The translations under genes and the position numbers were made by a program. Under the pieces are notes generated by a model. It did no database searches and was not told where the DNA came from. It was given only the letters and a program-made list of their open reading frames with translations. This document shows, one piece after another, positions 26,524 through 35,852 of a stretch of DNA of 64,000 bases (the first letter of the stretch is position 1; each line of letters opens with the position of its first letter). Source of the stretch: Rivularia sp034931125 (GTDB lineage Bacteria; Cyanobacteriota; Cyanobacteriia; Cyanobacteriales; Nostocaceae); the NCBI RefSeq assembly GCF_034931125.1, contig NZ_JAYGHM010000027.1:33294-97293 (forward strand), given 5' to 3'.

Positions 26524-27105
26524 ATGAAAAATGATAGATTACGAAAAATGTTGCGTTTTTTTAAAGCATTAGCAGACGAAAGTAGACTGAAAATTATTGG
26601 TATATTGGCAAGCCAGGAGTGCAGTGTAGAAGAATTGGCTGTGTTATTAGAACTCAAAGAACCCACTATTTCGCATCATTTAACCAAACTCAAGCAGCTT
26701 GAATTAGTAAGAATGCGTCCTGAAGGCAATACTCATTTTTATCAATTAGATAAAGATGTTTTGCAAACGATGACTAAAGAAGTGTTTAAGCCGGAAAAAA
26801 TAGCTTGTTTTGCTGAGGACGTGAACCTTAAAACCTGGGAAGTGAAAGTATTAAACACTTATATTGAAGGGCATTTTGAAAATTCTGGATCGGTACAATA
26901 CCTCAAAGAAATTCCGAGTAGCAGTAAGAAACGTTTGACAATTCTCAAGTGGGTAATAGACAAATTTGAAATGGGAGTAGAATATTCGGAGGATGCAGTA
27001 AATGAAATTCTCAACCGTTACTATCGAGATTTTGAAAGTCTAAGGAAGGAATTAATCGATAGTCGGTTACTGTTGCAGAAAGATGGCATATATTTCCGAT
27101 GTTAA
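26524..27105 (+). CDS. ArsR-family transcriptional regulator with C-terminal DUF2087
   Basis: 193 residues. A winged-helix domain (5-80) has the ArsR pattern FFKALADESRLKIIGILA, ECSVEELAVLLELKEPTISHHLTKLKQLELV (recognition helix inside PTISHHLTKL) and the wing RMRPEGNTHFYQLD. Metal-binding CxC of classical ArsR is absent. The C-terminal half (about 125-193) is DUF2087: EIPSSSKKRLTILKWVIDKF, then EYSEDAVNEILNRYYRDFES. DUF2087 regulators are common in cyanobacteria and firmicutes but the effector is unknown. It lies alone between long intergenic regions. Confidence 0.93.
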   Translation: MKNDRLRKMLRFFKALADESRLKIIGILASQECSVEELAVLLELKEPTISHHLTKLKQLELVRMRPEGNTHFYQLDKDVLQTMTKEVFKPEKIACFAEDVNLKTWEVKVLNTYIEGHFENSGSVQYLKEIPSSSKKRLTILKWVIDKFEMGVEYSEDAVNEILNRYYRDFESLRKELIDSRLLLQKDGIYFRC

Positions 27106-27676
27106 TCCTTGAATAGATAATTTTTCGCAGATTTTAAACTTTAAATAGCAATGAGACAAGGGATAAAGTACTTTAACTACTGACTCCTATTCTCTCAGCT
27201 ACTAAGTACTCGTGCAAAATAAATTAAACATTTCGTCTAGGGAAGGTTTATATAACTCATGAGTAATTATATAAATAATTTTGCGTTAGTACTTATTTCT
27301 AATTTTTAATGTAGGGAGTAGGATTAGCTCGATCGCCTATGGTAATTTTTTGTAAAGTTTATATAAGTATTGTCACTGTAGTCAGATGAAGTTCCTATAA
27401 AGGTTAAGTACTTTTATGGTAAAGAACTGATAATTTCATAAAAGCAATAAGAAGAAAAGCGGCGATTTTATCAAATTTACACAAAAATATATTCATTAAA
27501 TTATTAAGTTGTTATTAGTCAGTAATTATAGGGAGTAGGGAATAGGGAGTAGTTCTAGATAAATTTTGCTTTTTAGTTAAGTAAGGAGTGTAGATTTATC
27601 GTTCTTGTAATTTCCCGACTGTAAATTTCCCGATTAACTTAGTTTGATTAAAATTCTGAATACACGAAGGTAAAAA
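27106..27676. other. 571-bp AT-rich intergenic region
   Basis: One GGGAGTAGGGAATAGGGAG heptamer run (about 27530-27552) is present. No ORF with a ribosome-binding site and no strong terminator hairpin were seen. Confidence 0.5.
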
Positions 27677-28033
27677 ATGTTTAAAAAAGTGGTGCTACCA
27701 ACCATTGCAATCTCAGCTATAGTTTTTGCTAGCTTTGCTATGTTTTTAGCTGAATACGGTTCCGAACGAATAGAAATCAAAGTAGACAATCAAGATTTTA
27801 TATATGGAGAAATCAGAGATTTTATCTCTCCTCAAATGGGAGCAGCTTTGAGTTTAACACTGGGTTTAGCAAGCATTGTAGCGATTGGAACTAGAAAATC
27901 TGTAGCAAAACGAGAGAACTTAGAAAAGCAGTTGTTGTCTATTAAAAAGGCAATATCGGATCGAGATGTTCAGATTGAAGAATTAAGAAAACATCATGGA
28001 AGCGGAGTAAAATTTTTTGATCGGATGCGTTAG
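27677..28033 (+). CDS. Small membrane protein with C-terminal coiled coil
   Basis: 118 residues. A first hydrophobic helix (about 7-26) and a second (about 52-71, MGAALSLTLGLASIVAIGTR) enclose a short polar loop. A charged coiled coil (about 73-108, KRENLEKQLLSIKKAISDRD onward) follows. The gene starts at ATG 27677 after GAAGGT. I do not recognise a named family. Codon use and AT content match the surroundings, and the membrane-plus-coil organisation suggests a real protein. Confidence 0.65.
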   Translation: MFKKVVLPTIAISAIVFASFAMFLAEYGSERIEIKVDNQDFIYGEIRDFISPQMGAALSLTLGLASIVAIGTRKSVAKRENLEKQLLSIKKAISDRDVQIEELRKHHGSGVKFFDRMR

Positions 28034-28083
28034 TAGCAATTAATCAAGAAGACTTTGCAATTGCAAAGTCTCTACAGGATGTT

Positions 28084-29589
28084 TTACAATTTTGCTTTTT
28101 TAAGATACTGTTCGTAATCGTTCAAATCTTCAACTACTTTATTAGTAAGGAAATACATTCCAAACAGATTAAACAAAGCCATCGCAAAAAACGTAGCGTC
28201 TCCGAAATCAAGTACCGATTGAGGTTTTGCGATCGCACCAATAAATGTCGCACCAACGAATAATATTCTGTATACAATCAAACTCCGTTCGCTGAAGAGA
28301 TATTCCCAAGCCTTTTCTGCGTAGTAGCTCCAGGAAATCATCGTCGAGAAAGCGAATAAAAATACGGAAATTGCCAGTAATATGGGGAACCAAGATATTA
28401 CCGTACCAAAAGCAACAGAAGTTAGAGCCGCACCTTCACCAGCTTTTCTGATTGTTTCATATTCAGGATTATTCCAAACTCCAGTGATTACGACTACCAA
28501 AGCAGTCATATTACAGATAACTACCGTATCGATGAATGGTTCCAGAAGTCCTACTAGACCTTCTTTGATCGGTCGATCTGTTCTTGCTGCTGCGTGAGCG
28601 ATCGCAGCGGAACCAACTCCGGCTTCATTGGAAAAGGTGGAACGTCTAAAACCTTGAACAATTACGCCGATAACTCCTCCTTCCACCGCTTGAGGACTAA
28701 AAGCTTGTTGAAAGATAGTTGCAAAAGCACTGGGAATCTCAGTAAAGTTAACTAACAAAATCCACAATGCAGCAGCAACATAAAGCACGCACATGACTGG
28801 TACTATAGTCCCCGCAACTTGACCGATCCGATGGATACCGCCGATAATTACCAAACCGACTAATACAGCTAAAACTAAACCGTAAACCCAAGGATATATC
28901 GGAAGGACTGCTTTAACCGCACTGTAAGACTGACTGACCTGAATCATATTTGCCGCACCAAAAGCAGCGAAGATGGTGCAAATAGAAAATAGGATTGCTA
29001 AAACATTACCTAATGGTTTTAAACCAATTTCTGCAAATCCTCTAGAAAGATAATACATCGGTCCGCCTGCAACTCTACCATCAGGCTTGATGATGCGATA
29101 TTTTTGACCGAGAGTACATTCAACCATTTTACTGGACATACCCAGCAAACCACCCAGAGTCATCCACAAAGTTGCACCCGGACCACCAACGCTAATTGCG
29201 ATCGCGACTCCGGCAATGTTACCAAGTCCTACAGTTGCCGATAAAGCAGTAGCTAAAGCTTGAAAGTGGGAAACTTCCCCTGGTGCGTTGGGGTCATCGT
29301 GTTTCCCGCGAACGATATCAATAGCGTGTCCGAACAGCCGGAAATTGACGAATCTGAGACGGATAGTAAAGAAAACCGCTCCAAAAATTAGCCATAAAAC
29401 AATTAAGGGAAAACCACCGATGCTGAAAAATAGGACATCAAATATTCCCTTTACGAATCGACCAAAAGCGGCATCAAGGGAATTGAGCAAAGGTTCCCCA
29501 GCAGCTTCATCAGCAGCAAAAACCGCTGTCGGAATCAAACAGAATAATAAAGTTAATAGCCAACTGTGCTTAAAAAACGGCTTTCGCAT
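28084..29589 (-). CDS. AGCS-family sodium:alanine/glycine symporter
   Basis: 501 residues. An N-terminal signal-like or first membrane helix precedes about ten further helices. Family motifs are ATALSATVGLGNIAGVAIAI, GGPGATLWMTLGGLLGMSSK, KYRIIKPDGRVAGGPMYYLSRG (in part) and FSNEAGVGSAAIAHAAARTD. AGCS proteins import alanine or glycine with Na+. The substrate here is inferred from the family. It stands alone; the 23 N-terminal residues ending AVFAADEAAG could be a cleavable signal. Confidence 0.94.
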   Translation of the reverse strand: MRKPFFKHSWLLTLLFCLIPTAVFAADEAAGEPLLNSLDAAFGRFVKGIFDVLFFSIGGFPLIVLWLIFGAVFFTIRLRFVNFRLFGHAIDIVRGKHDDPNAPGEVSHFQALATALSATVGLGNIAGVAIAISVGGPGATLWMTLGGLLGMSSKMVECTLGQKYRIIKPDGRVAGGPMYYLSRGFAEIGLKPLGNVLAILFSICTIFAAFGAANMIQVSQSYSAVKAVLPIYPWVYGLVLAVLVGLVIIGGIHRIGQVAGTIVPVMCVLYVAAALWILLVNFTEIPSAFATIFQQAFSPQAVEGGVIGVIVQGFRRSTFSNEAGVGSAAIAHAAARTDRPIKEGLVGLLEPFIDTVVICNMTALVVVITGVWNNPEYETIRKAGEGAALTSVAFGTVISWFPILLAISVFLFAFSTMISWSYYAEKAWEYLFSERSLIVYRILFVGATFIGAIAKPQSVLDFGDATFFAMALFNLFGMYFLTNKVVEDLNDYEQYLKKAKL

Positions 29590-30108
29590 TTAATTAAATT
29601 CTCCATTAATTTTTTGACTACAGCAATTGTTTATTCAGGAATACTACCTGAAGGAATATGTTTCACACAAGTTATGTCACATCAAAGCCAGTATCCGACG
29701 AGTGTTAAGTAAGCATCGGATGTATAGCCGTTCCAATTGATTTCCGGATAAAATCTTTGTTAAGGAAAATATATCAGTTAATAAATTGATCAATATATTA
29801 CCCGTATCCATGTAATAGGGCGGTATAACTGTTAACTATTGCAGCGTTAATCAGAAAACTAAGGCAGTGGGAAATTTTGATACTTAATTTTTATTAACAA
29901 ATATTATGAAAAATCTGCGAAATAAAATTCATCACTTAATCGAGCAATTGAATCAAGATGAACTAGAAATAACATAGCAGTCATACCTATGCCAGATGTT
30001 TGAGGAGAGCAGTTGTGTAAACAGTTAAAACTGTATAAGTTGACAAGGTATTACTAGAACCTTAGCTTAAACTTGTTTGTGACAATATCGTGACTTGAGA
30101 TTTTCCTT
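29590..30108. other. 519-bp divergent intergenic region between the symporter gene and pgi
   Basis: Contains the very short frame at 29906-29977 listed separately. The rest is AT-rich with no array or clear hairpin; promoters for both flanking genes should lie here but I cannot pick them out with confidence. Confidence 0.5.
29906..29977 (+). pseudogene. Possible 23-codon remnant of a short cyanobacterial protein
   Basis: ATG 29906 opens MKNLRNKIHHLIEQLNQDEL followed by EIT and a stop. The text resembles the N-terminus of short proteins with a HxLIEQLxxxEL start found in cyanobacteria, some of them toxin-antitoxin related. No continuation was found in other frames. It may be a truncated remnant or chance. 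Confidence 0.3.
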
Positions 30109-31695
30109 ATGGATGCTACGGCACTTTGGCAACGATACCAGAAATGGCTATATTTCCATGAAGTACTAGGTTTTTACCTAGACGTTAGCCGGATGGGCTT
30201 CGATGATGACTTCTTTGCGAAGTTACAGCCTTCATTTGACAAAGCTTTCGCGGATATGGCTGAATTGGAAAAAGGCGCGATCGCGAATCCCGATGAAGAC
30301 CGGATGGTTGGACATTATTGGTTGCGAAACCCCGATTTGGCCCCAACTCCGGAAGTAACGCAAGAGATTGTTGACAATATTGAGAAAATAGAAGTATTTG
30401 TCGAGAAAATCCACACGGGTGCGATTCATCCTCCCAAAGCTCCTCGCTTCACCGATATAATCTCAATTGGGATTGGTGGTTCTGCACTCGGTCCTCAATT
30501 TGTGGCTCAAGCTTTAGCTACAGATTATCCACCTCTAGCAATTCATTTTATCGATAACAGCGACCCCGCAGGAATCGATCGCGTGTTAACTCAATTGCGG
30601 AATCGTCTTTCGAGTACGTTGGTCTTGGTGATTTCTAAATCTGGAGGAACACCGGAACCGCGTAACGCAATGATGGAAGTGAAGAAAGCTTATTCCGGAC
30701 AAAATCTGGACTTCGCACAATATGCGATCGCGATTACCATGCCTGGTAGTAAGCTAAGTAAAATTGGGGAATCGGAAGGCTGGCTGGCACATTTTCCGAT
30801 GTACGATTGGGTTGGAGGTCGGACTTCAGAATTGTCTGCTGTAGGGCTTGTCCCGGCAGCATTGCAGGGTATTGACATTCATCAAATGCTCGACGGTGCT
30901 AAAGAGATGGATGACGCAACTCGCGTTCCAGATGTCAAAAATAACCCTGCTGCACTACTCGCTTTGTCATGGTACTACGCTGGTAACGGACGCGGTGAAA
31001 AAGATATGGTTGTGCTTCCTTATAAAGACAGCCTGCTTTTATTCAGCCGCTATCTGCAACAGTTGGTGATGGAATCTTTAGGTAAAGAAAAAGACTTAGA
31101 TGGTAACATCGTCCATCAAGGTATTGCAGTTTACGGTAATAAAGGTTCAACCGATCAACATGCATACGTCCAGCAGTTGCGTGAGGGGGTAGCGAATTTC
31201 TTCCTTACCTTCATTGAAGTTTTAGAAGATAGAAAAGGTTCCTCTTTAGAAATTGAGCCGGGAATTACATCGGGTGATTATCTCTCCGGTTTCCTTCAAG
31301 GTACTAAAAAAGCACTTTACGATAACCACCGAGATTCAATTACAGTTACTATACCCCAAGTTAATCCTCGGACTGTAGGCGCATTAATCGCTTTATACGA
31401 ACGCGCTGTGGGTTTATACGCGAGCTTGATAAACGTCAACGCTTACCACCAACCGGGTGTAGAAGCAGGTAAAAAAGCAGCAGCAGTTATTTTGGAATTG
31501 CAGCAGCAAGTAGTATCTGTTCTCCAAACAGCAGAAAATCCGCTTTCTCTAGAAGAAATAGCCCAAAAAGCCGGTGCATCTGACCAGATAGAGTCAATTT
31601 ACATTATATTGCGTCATTTTTATGCCAACGGACGCGGTGTAGTAGTAGAAGGTAATCTTGGACAACCGAGTAGTTTAAAATTCTCTATGGGCTAA
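30109..31695 (+). CDS. pgi: Glucose-6-phosphate isomerase
   Basis: 528 residues. Pgi interconverts glucose-6-phosphate and fructose-6-phosphate. Seen motifs: SIGIGGSALGPQFVAQAL (sugar-phosphate loop), ISKSGGTPEPRNAM, DWVGGRTSELSAVG, GSTDQHAYVQQLREG with the catalytic His/Gln region, and the YERAVGLYASLINVNAYHQPGVEAGK region (split here by nature of length) near the C-terminal active-site Lys. The last 60 residues are the helical extension found in cyanobacterial Pgi. ATG start; followed by a terminator. Confidence 0.97.
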   Translation: MDATALWQRYQKWLYFHEVLGFYLDVSRMGFDDDFFAKLQPSFDKAFADMAELEKGAIANPDEDRMVGHYWLRNPDLAPTPEVTQEIVDNIEKIEVFVEKIHTGAIHPPKAPRFTDIISIGIGGSALGPQFVAQALATDYPPLAIHFIDNSDPAGIDRVLTQLRNRLSSTLVLVISKSGGTPEPRNAMMEVKKAYSGQNLDFAQYAIAITMPGSKLSKIGESEGWLAHFPMYDWVGGRTSELSAVGLVPAALQGIDIHQMLDGAKEMDDATRVPDVKNNPAALLALSWYYAGNGRGEKDMVVLPYKDSLLLFSRYLQQLVMESLGKEKDLDGNIVHQGIAVYGNKGSTDQHAYVQQLREGVANFFLTFIEVLEDRKGSSLEIEPGITSGDYLSGFLQGTKKALYDNHRDSITVTIPQVNPRTVGALIALYERAVGLYASLINVNAYHQPGVEAGKKAAAVILELQQQVVSVLQTAENPLSLEEIAQKAGASDQIESIYIILRHFYANGRGVVVEGNLGQPSSLKFSMG

Positions 31696-31769
31696 GTTGG
31701 CTAATAGATTACATTTCAATACCATATTTTGGTAACTTTTGTTGCATTCGCAACATTTTTTTATTACTG

Positions 31770-31815
31770 AGCATCTTAGATTGAACTAACGATTCAATTT
31801 TTAGGATGCTTTTTT
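31770..31815 (+). terminator. Rho-independent terminator of pgi
   Basis: AGCATCTTAGATTGAA pairs imperfectly with TTCAATTTTTAGGATGCT, followed by TTTTTT (to 31815). It ends about 120 bases after the pgi stop codon and 15 bases before the next start. Confidence 0.8.
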
Positions 31816-31829
31816 AGCACTATATTTAT

Positions 31830-32282
31830 ATGAGTAATATTAGGGGCATTGAAATCCGCTATTTGGAATCAATTAAAGGGGGGATGACTAAGTTCTTCAC
31901 TCCTCAAGCCAGCAATGAAACCATGTTGGTACAGATTCCAGCCAATACAGTAGAAGATTTATTCGTACATAAATCGCAAACCGACCAATTATTAGTAGTC
32001 AAAGGTCGATTTGTGCTAGTTACTTTAATTAATAAGCAATATCAGTACATTCCATTAAGTGAAAAATACCCAGCAGTGGTGACGATTCCACCGGGAGTTC
32101 TGCATGGAGTGATTAATATTACTTTAGAACCCTGCGTAGTAGTAAATGCCGTATTGCGTCATAGAGAACCGCAAAAGCTCGATTACGTTACCCGTGGAAG
32201 ACCATTTCCCTATGATTTGGAAGCAGCAGAAGCCGCGTGGAATGATTTAGACACGATAAAGCAAATGTCTTTTAAAGGTTAG
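31830..32282 (+). CDS. Cupin-fold protein (dTDP-sugar epimerase/WxcM-like)
   Basis: 150 residues. A jelly-roll pattern is seen: LVQIPANTVEDLFVHKSQTD, then QLLVVKGRFVLVTLINKQYQ, TIPPGVLHGVINI and NAVLRHREPQKLDYVTRGRP. The PPGVLHG motif is like the cupin HxH-lacking RmlC/WxcM group. No adjacent sugar-nucleotide genes support an epimerase role. It is probably cytosolic. It sits directly after the pgi terminator, so it is likely transcribed separately. Confidence 0.7.
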   Translation: MSNIRGIEIRYLESIKGGMTKFFTPQASNETMLVQIPANTVEDLFVHKSQTDQLLVVKGRFVLVTLINKQYQYIPLSEKYPAVVTIPPGVLHGVINITLEPCVVVNAVLRHREPQKLDYVTRGRPFPYDLEAAEAAWNDLDTIKQMSFKG

Positions 32283-32844
32283 TTTTTAGCTGATTTATAG
32301 AACCCATATCCGGCGCTTTGTTACCGCACGCCATTTGCTACAACGGGGGAAACCCCGCAACGCAATGGCTCTGCTACACAAGCAAAACCCCTTCGGGTTC
32401 ACTAGTTTGGCGGGACGGAAACCGACACCGCCAACTAGATTCACCGCCTGCGCGGGTTTATTTAGTCAAATCTATTAATAATTATGTTAATTGATAATTG
32501 ATGATTGAGAAAATTAGTAGCTAGGGTTAAGCGCACGAAGAATAATAGGTTTTAACTAGAAATTAACTACAGCGCTGTAATATCTTAATTTACCCGCAAT
32601 ATTGATGTTGGGTTACGACAGGATAAATAGACTTTCGTTTCAAATCTAATTTGGTTTTCCTGTATAACCCAACCTACTATTCCACCACATTAAATATGAT
32701 GGGTAAAAACATTCGTAGCGTCGCACTACCATAACTCACTAGTAGTCTGGCAAATCAATGCGGAGTAGCTGAAAATTAGAAAACCAAAAATATTTTTTCT
32801 ATTCCCTAGGTTGACCGACAATTTCGGGTTGGTCGAGTACTAAG
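32283..32844. other. 562-bp repeat-rich intergenic region
   Basis: Contains GC-rich inverted-repeat pieces (about 32310-32460, including CGCCTGCGCGGGTTT also seen at 38.8 kb), an inverted pair GTTGGGTTA/TAACCCAAC at 32607-32615 and 32665-32673, and a MITE-like end at 32696-32720 (ACCACATTAAATATGATGGG). No gene is visible. Confidence 0.7.
32604..32673. repeat. Dispersed inverted repeat, GATGTTGGGTTACGACA type
   Basis: The 17-mer GATGTTGGGTTACGACA at 32604-32620 recurs at 44261-44277. Here it is paired with TAACCCAAC (32665-32673), giving a 9-bp stem with a 49-base loop. Confidence 0.7.
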
Positions 32845-34197
32845 TTAAATGTTGGTTTCCTTTATGTCCTGTACGAAACTGGTGTAGACATTACCTTCCA
32901 AAAACTGGGGAATATCCATAACTTTTTGATGAAAACTGATGGTTGTAGTTACTCCAGTAATCGCACACTCCCTTAAAGCTCGTTTCATGCGATGAATTGC
33001 GGTGGCACGATCGGGACCCCAAACAATTAATTTTGCGATCAGCGAGTCGTAGTAAGGAGGTATATCATAATCGGTGTAAATGTGGGAATCAATGCGAACA
33101 CCAGGACCTCCAGGGGGAAGATAGCCGCTGATGCGTCCGGGACAAGGACGAAAATCGCGATCAGGGTCTTCTGCGTTGATGCGACATTCAATTGCGTGAC
33201 CCCTCAACACAACTTGGTCTTGAGTCACGCTGAGTTTTTCTCCCATTGCAATGCGGATTTGTTCGACAACCAAATCAATTCCGGTAATCATTTCCGTAAC
33301 CGGATGCTCAACCTGAATCCGGGTGTTCATTTCCATAAAGTAGAAATCGCCCCTATCATCCAGCAAAAATTCTACCGTACCCGCACCAGTGTAATTAATG
33401 AACTTAGCAGCATTAACTGCGGCTTCTCCCATTTTCTGCCGTAAATCTTCATTGAGTGCGGGACTTGGGGCTTCTTCTAAAAGTTTCTGATTGCGTCGCT
33501 GAATCGAACAATCGCGTTCGCCTAAATGAATTACATTACCGTAATTGTCCGCCAAAATTTGAAATTCAATATGGCGGGGTCGTTCGATAAATTTTTCTAG
33601 ATATACTCCTTTGTTACCGAATGCTGCTTCCGCTTCTCCTTGTGCGGCTCGAAAAGACTTAGTAAACTCATGGGGCGATCGCACTAAACGCATTCCTCTT
33701 CCACCACCACCAGCTGTCGCTTTAATCATCACCGGATAGCCAATTTTTTCGGCGGTTTTTAATCCTTCTTCTTCAGAAGACAGCAGACCATCGCTACCTG
33801 GGACTGTGGGAACACCGGCTTTTTGCATGGTTTCCTTTGCAGTCGATTTATCTCCCATCTTGCGAATCGCTTCGGGTGACGCACCAATAAAAGCTATATG
33901 ATGGTCGGCACAGATTTCAGCAAAACGAGCATTTTCCGCTAAAAAACCATAACCTGGGTGAATCGCGCTGGCATTACGTGTTAATGCTGCCGCAATAATA
34001 TTAGGAATATTCAAATAACTTTTACTACTAGCAGCATCACCGATACAAACTGCTTCATCGGCAAGCTGTACGTGAAGAGCATTACGGTCGATGTTGGAAT
34101 GTACTGCAACAGTCGCAATTCCCATTTCTTCGCAAGCACGGAGAACGCGAAGAGCTATTTCCCCTCGATTGGCAATTAATATTTTGTCAAAATTCAT
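32845..34197 (-). CDS. accC: Biotin carboxylase subunit of acetyl-CoA carboxylase
   Basis: 450 residues from ATG 34197, giving the usual N-terminus MNFDKILIANRGEIALRVLR; an ATG 12 codons earlier is possible but less typical. Domains: biotin carboxylase N-terminal, ATP-grasp (KATAGGGGRGMRLV, FIERPRHIEFQIL, then HLGERDCSIQRRNQK) and C-terminal (MEMNTRIQVEHPVTEMITG, GHAIECRINAEDP). It carboxylates biotin on AccB as the first step of fatty-acid synthesis. Other acc genes are not in the window, as is usual in cyanobacteria. Confidence 0.97.
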   Translation of the reverse strand: MNFDKILIANRGEIALRVLRACEEMGIATVAVHSNIDRNALHVQLADEAVCIGDAASSKSYLNIPNIIAAALTRNASAIHPGYGFLAENARFAEICADHHIAFIGASPEAIRKMGDKSTAKETMQKAGVPTVPGSDGLLSSEEEGLKTAEKIGYPVMIKATAGGGGRGMRLVRSPHEFTKSFRAAQGEAEAAFGNKGVYLEKFIERPRHIEFQILADNYGNVIHLGERDCSIQRRNQKLLEEAPSPALNEDLRQKMGEAAVNAAKFINYTGAGTVEFLLDDRGDFYFMEMNTRIQVEHPVTEMITGIDLVVEQIRIAMGEKLSVTQDQVVLRGHAIECRINAEDPDRDFRPCPGRISGYLPPGGPGVRIDSHIYTDYDIPPYYDSLIAKLIVWGPDRATAIHRMKRALRECAITGVTTTISFHQKVMDIPQFLEGNVYTSFVQDIKETNI

Positions 34198-34625
34198 CTT
34201 TGTAATTTCTATATCATTTATGTAGATTGACATTTTCTCGCGTCAAGTCCGGAACAATACTTTCGCTTTGTTTCAAAATTTGACAAGAAACTGGACGCTT
34301 TGCTTGCAAAATCCTTGGCTATAACTACCCATAAGGCATTTTAAATAGATTGTTTGCCTAATTTGATGCAACCAGCATTAAGAAATAACTCAGCAGGTTA
34401 ATAATGATACGCATCCCGACCTTGAATAATAAACACCCAGGGAACGGAACGGCAAGTCATGTCACAACCGTTCTTAAATATGACAATAGTTCTACTTCAT
34501 TTCTGTCAGCCAGTTATCCCAATCTGGCAAAAACAATGCATTTCAATCATGATTTTTTCTGATATACCATCTTCTTACCATATTTATTCTCTTATGCTAT
34601 AATCCATTTTTAGACAAACAATCAT
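34198..34625. other. 428-bp divergent region between accC and tRNA-Leu
   Basis: No ORF or repeat array. The tRNA promoter at its right end is listed separately. The accC promoter should lie here but is not obvious. Confidence 0.5.
34575..34603 (+). promoter_or_regulatory. Sigma-70-type promoter of tRNA-Leu
   Basis: TTACCA (34575-34580) and TATAAT (34598-34603) are separated by 17 bases, with the tRNA beginning 22 bases after the -10 box. Confidence 0.7.
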
Positions 34626-34708
34626 GCGGATGTGGCGGAATTGGTATACGCGCACGCTTGAGGGGCGTGTGGGCAATGCTCTTGCGAGTTCGAGTCTCGC
34701 CATCCGCA
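34626..34708 (+). tRNA. tRNA-Leu (anticodon GAG)
   Basis: An 83-nt class II tRNA. Acceptor stem GCGGATG pairs with CATCCGC (34701-34707), discriminator A. The anticodon arm is CACGC-TTGAGGG-GCGTG with anticodon GAG (reads CUC/CUU). It has a long variable arm (GGGCAATGCTC) and T arm GCGAG-TTCGAGT-CTCGC. CCA is not encoded. A TTTTTT run follows immediately and may end transcription. Confidence 0.97.
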
Positions 34709-34889
34709 TTTTTTAATGGCATAAGTAGGGAATAGGGCATTGGGCATGGAAATTATAAAATACGAAAAATTATGCTTTCATCCTTGGTGGTGAAAGTTTT
34801 TTGGTTTTTCAGCATTCCCTATTCCCTATTCCCCACTCCCTCTTTTATGCTTTGATAGAAATAAGTAAAGTATTGTTAAGAGCAGAGCA

Positions 34890-35489
34890 TTGACTGCAAT
34901 TACAGCGACGGATAATTTAGCCTTGCCTTACTCATGGCATAGATTAGATGCGATTTGGCAAGGTGGAGAAGAGGAAATACAGCAAGGTTTGCCTCATACT
35001 CAGTTAACACCGGCTTGGCAGCTATTGCTGTTAGGTGATGGTTCTCCTACGCGACACCTGAAATTGCTTACGGGGGAACCGACGGAAGTAGATGTGATCG
35101 ATATGTCATTAATTGGCATGGATTTTGATAGCGCACCCGATTTGATTCATTTGGTGCCGGGTCCGAGACTGCGACGACAGGTTTGGTTGCGTACCGCTTC
35201 CGGTCAAGTTTTGGCTTATGCAGCTTCATGGTGGGAAGCGTCCCATGTAGATGAATATTTGCAGAATCGTTCGTTACCGATTTGGGCGAGTTTAGCGCGT
35301 CTTCGCACTGAGTTGTATCGGGATGTTCAAGGGATTTACTACGGTCATTCTGCTGCTTTGGAATTAGGATTTAATCAAAAAGGTCCTTTTTGGGGTCGTC
35401 ATTATTTATTTTGGCATCACGGACAGCCTTTAACCTTGATTTATGAGGTTTTTTCACCTTATTTAACTAAATATCTGGGTTCAAGCTAA
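34890..35489 (+). CDS. Chorismate lyase-like protein (DUF98), probable 4-hydroxybenzoate synthesis
   Basis: 199 residues. The DUF98/chorismate lyase fold is seen in LTPAWQLLLLGDGSPTRHL, VPGPRLRRQVWLRTASGQVL, YAASWW and the C-terminal RTELYRDVQGIYYGHS...GRHYLFWHHGQPLTLIYEVFSP (in parts). The cyanobacterial member is known to make 4-hydroxybenzoate for plastoquinone. It is similar in role but not in sequence detail to proteobacterial UbiC. The start is TTG 34890; no ATG is upstream in frame. It stands alone after the tRNA. Confidence 0.85.
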   Translation: MTAITATDNLALPYSWHRLDAIWQGGEEEIQQGLPHTQLTPAWQLLLLGDGSPTRHLKLLTGEPTEVDVIDMSLIGMDFDSAPDLIHLVPGPRLRRQVWLRTASGQVLAYAASWWEASHVDEYLQNRSLPIWASLARLRTELYRDVQGIYYGHSAALELGFNQKGPFWGRHYLFWHHGQPLTLIYEVFSPYLTKYLGSS

Positions 35490-35852
35490 CTGTAATTATA
35501 TTTCTAACTTAGTTAAACTTATTCCTGATGATAAGTAGTTTTATTGAATTGCTTTTCAATTAGGCTAGTGTCTGGTTGCAATAGTAGTGCTAAACTTGCT
35601 GCGGAGGCAGATTTATAATTTTACTTACCTTGAGTAAGAGAAATAATAATATTGGTACTCTAAGCTACATTATTGATAGCTAAATATAGAGAAAACCTAT
35701 TAACTGCTAATGGTGGCTTGATTGCAAAAGTACTATTGAGCTAGTGATAAAAATTATTTTGGTAATTAATAACTCTAGATATATAGAGTTATTTTGGTTA
35801 GGTTAACTAATAAAGCAATTGAAAAATTCGGTTTTATGAGGTATTGGTTTCA
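35490..35852. other. 363-bp AT-rich intergenic region
   Basis: No ORF, array or strong hairpin seen between the chorismate-lyase and DUF3352 genes. Confidence 0.5.
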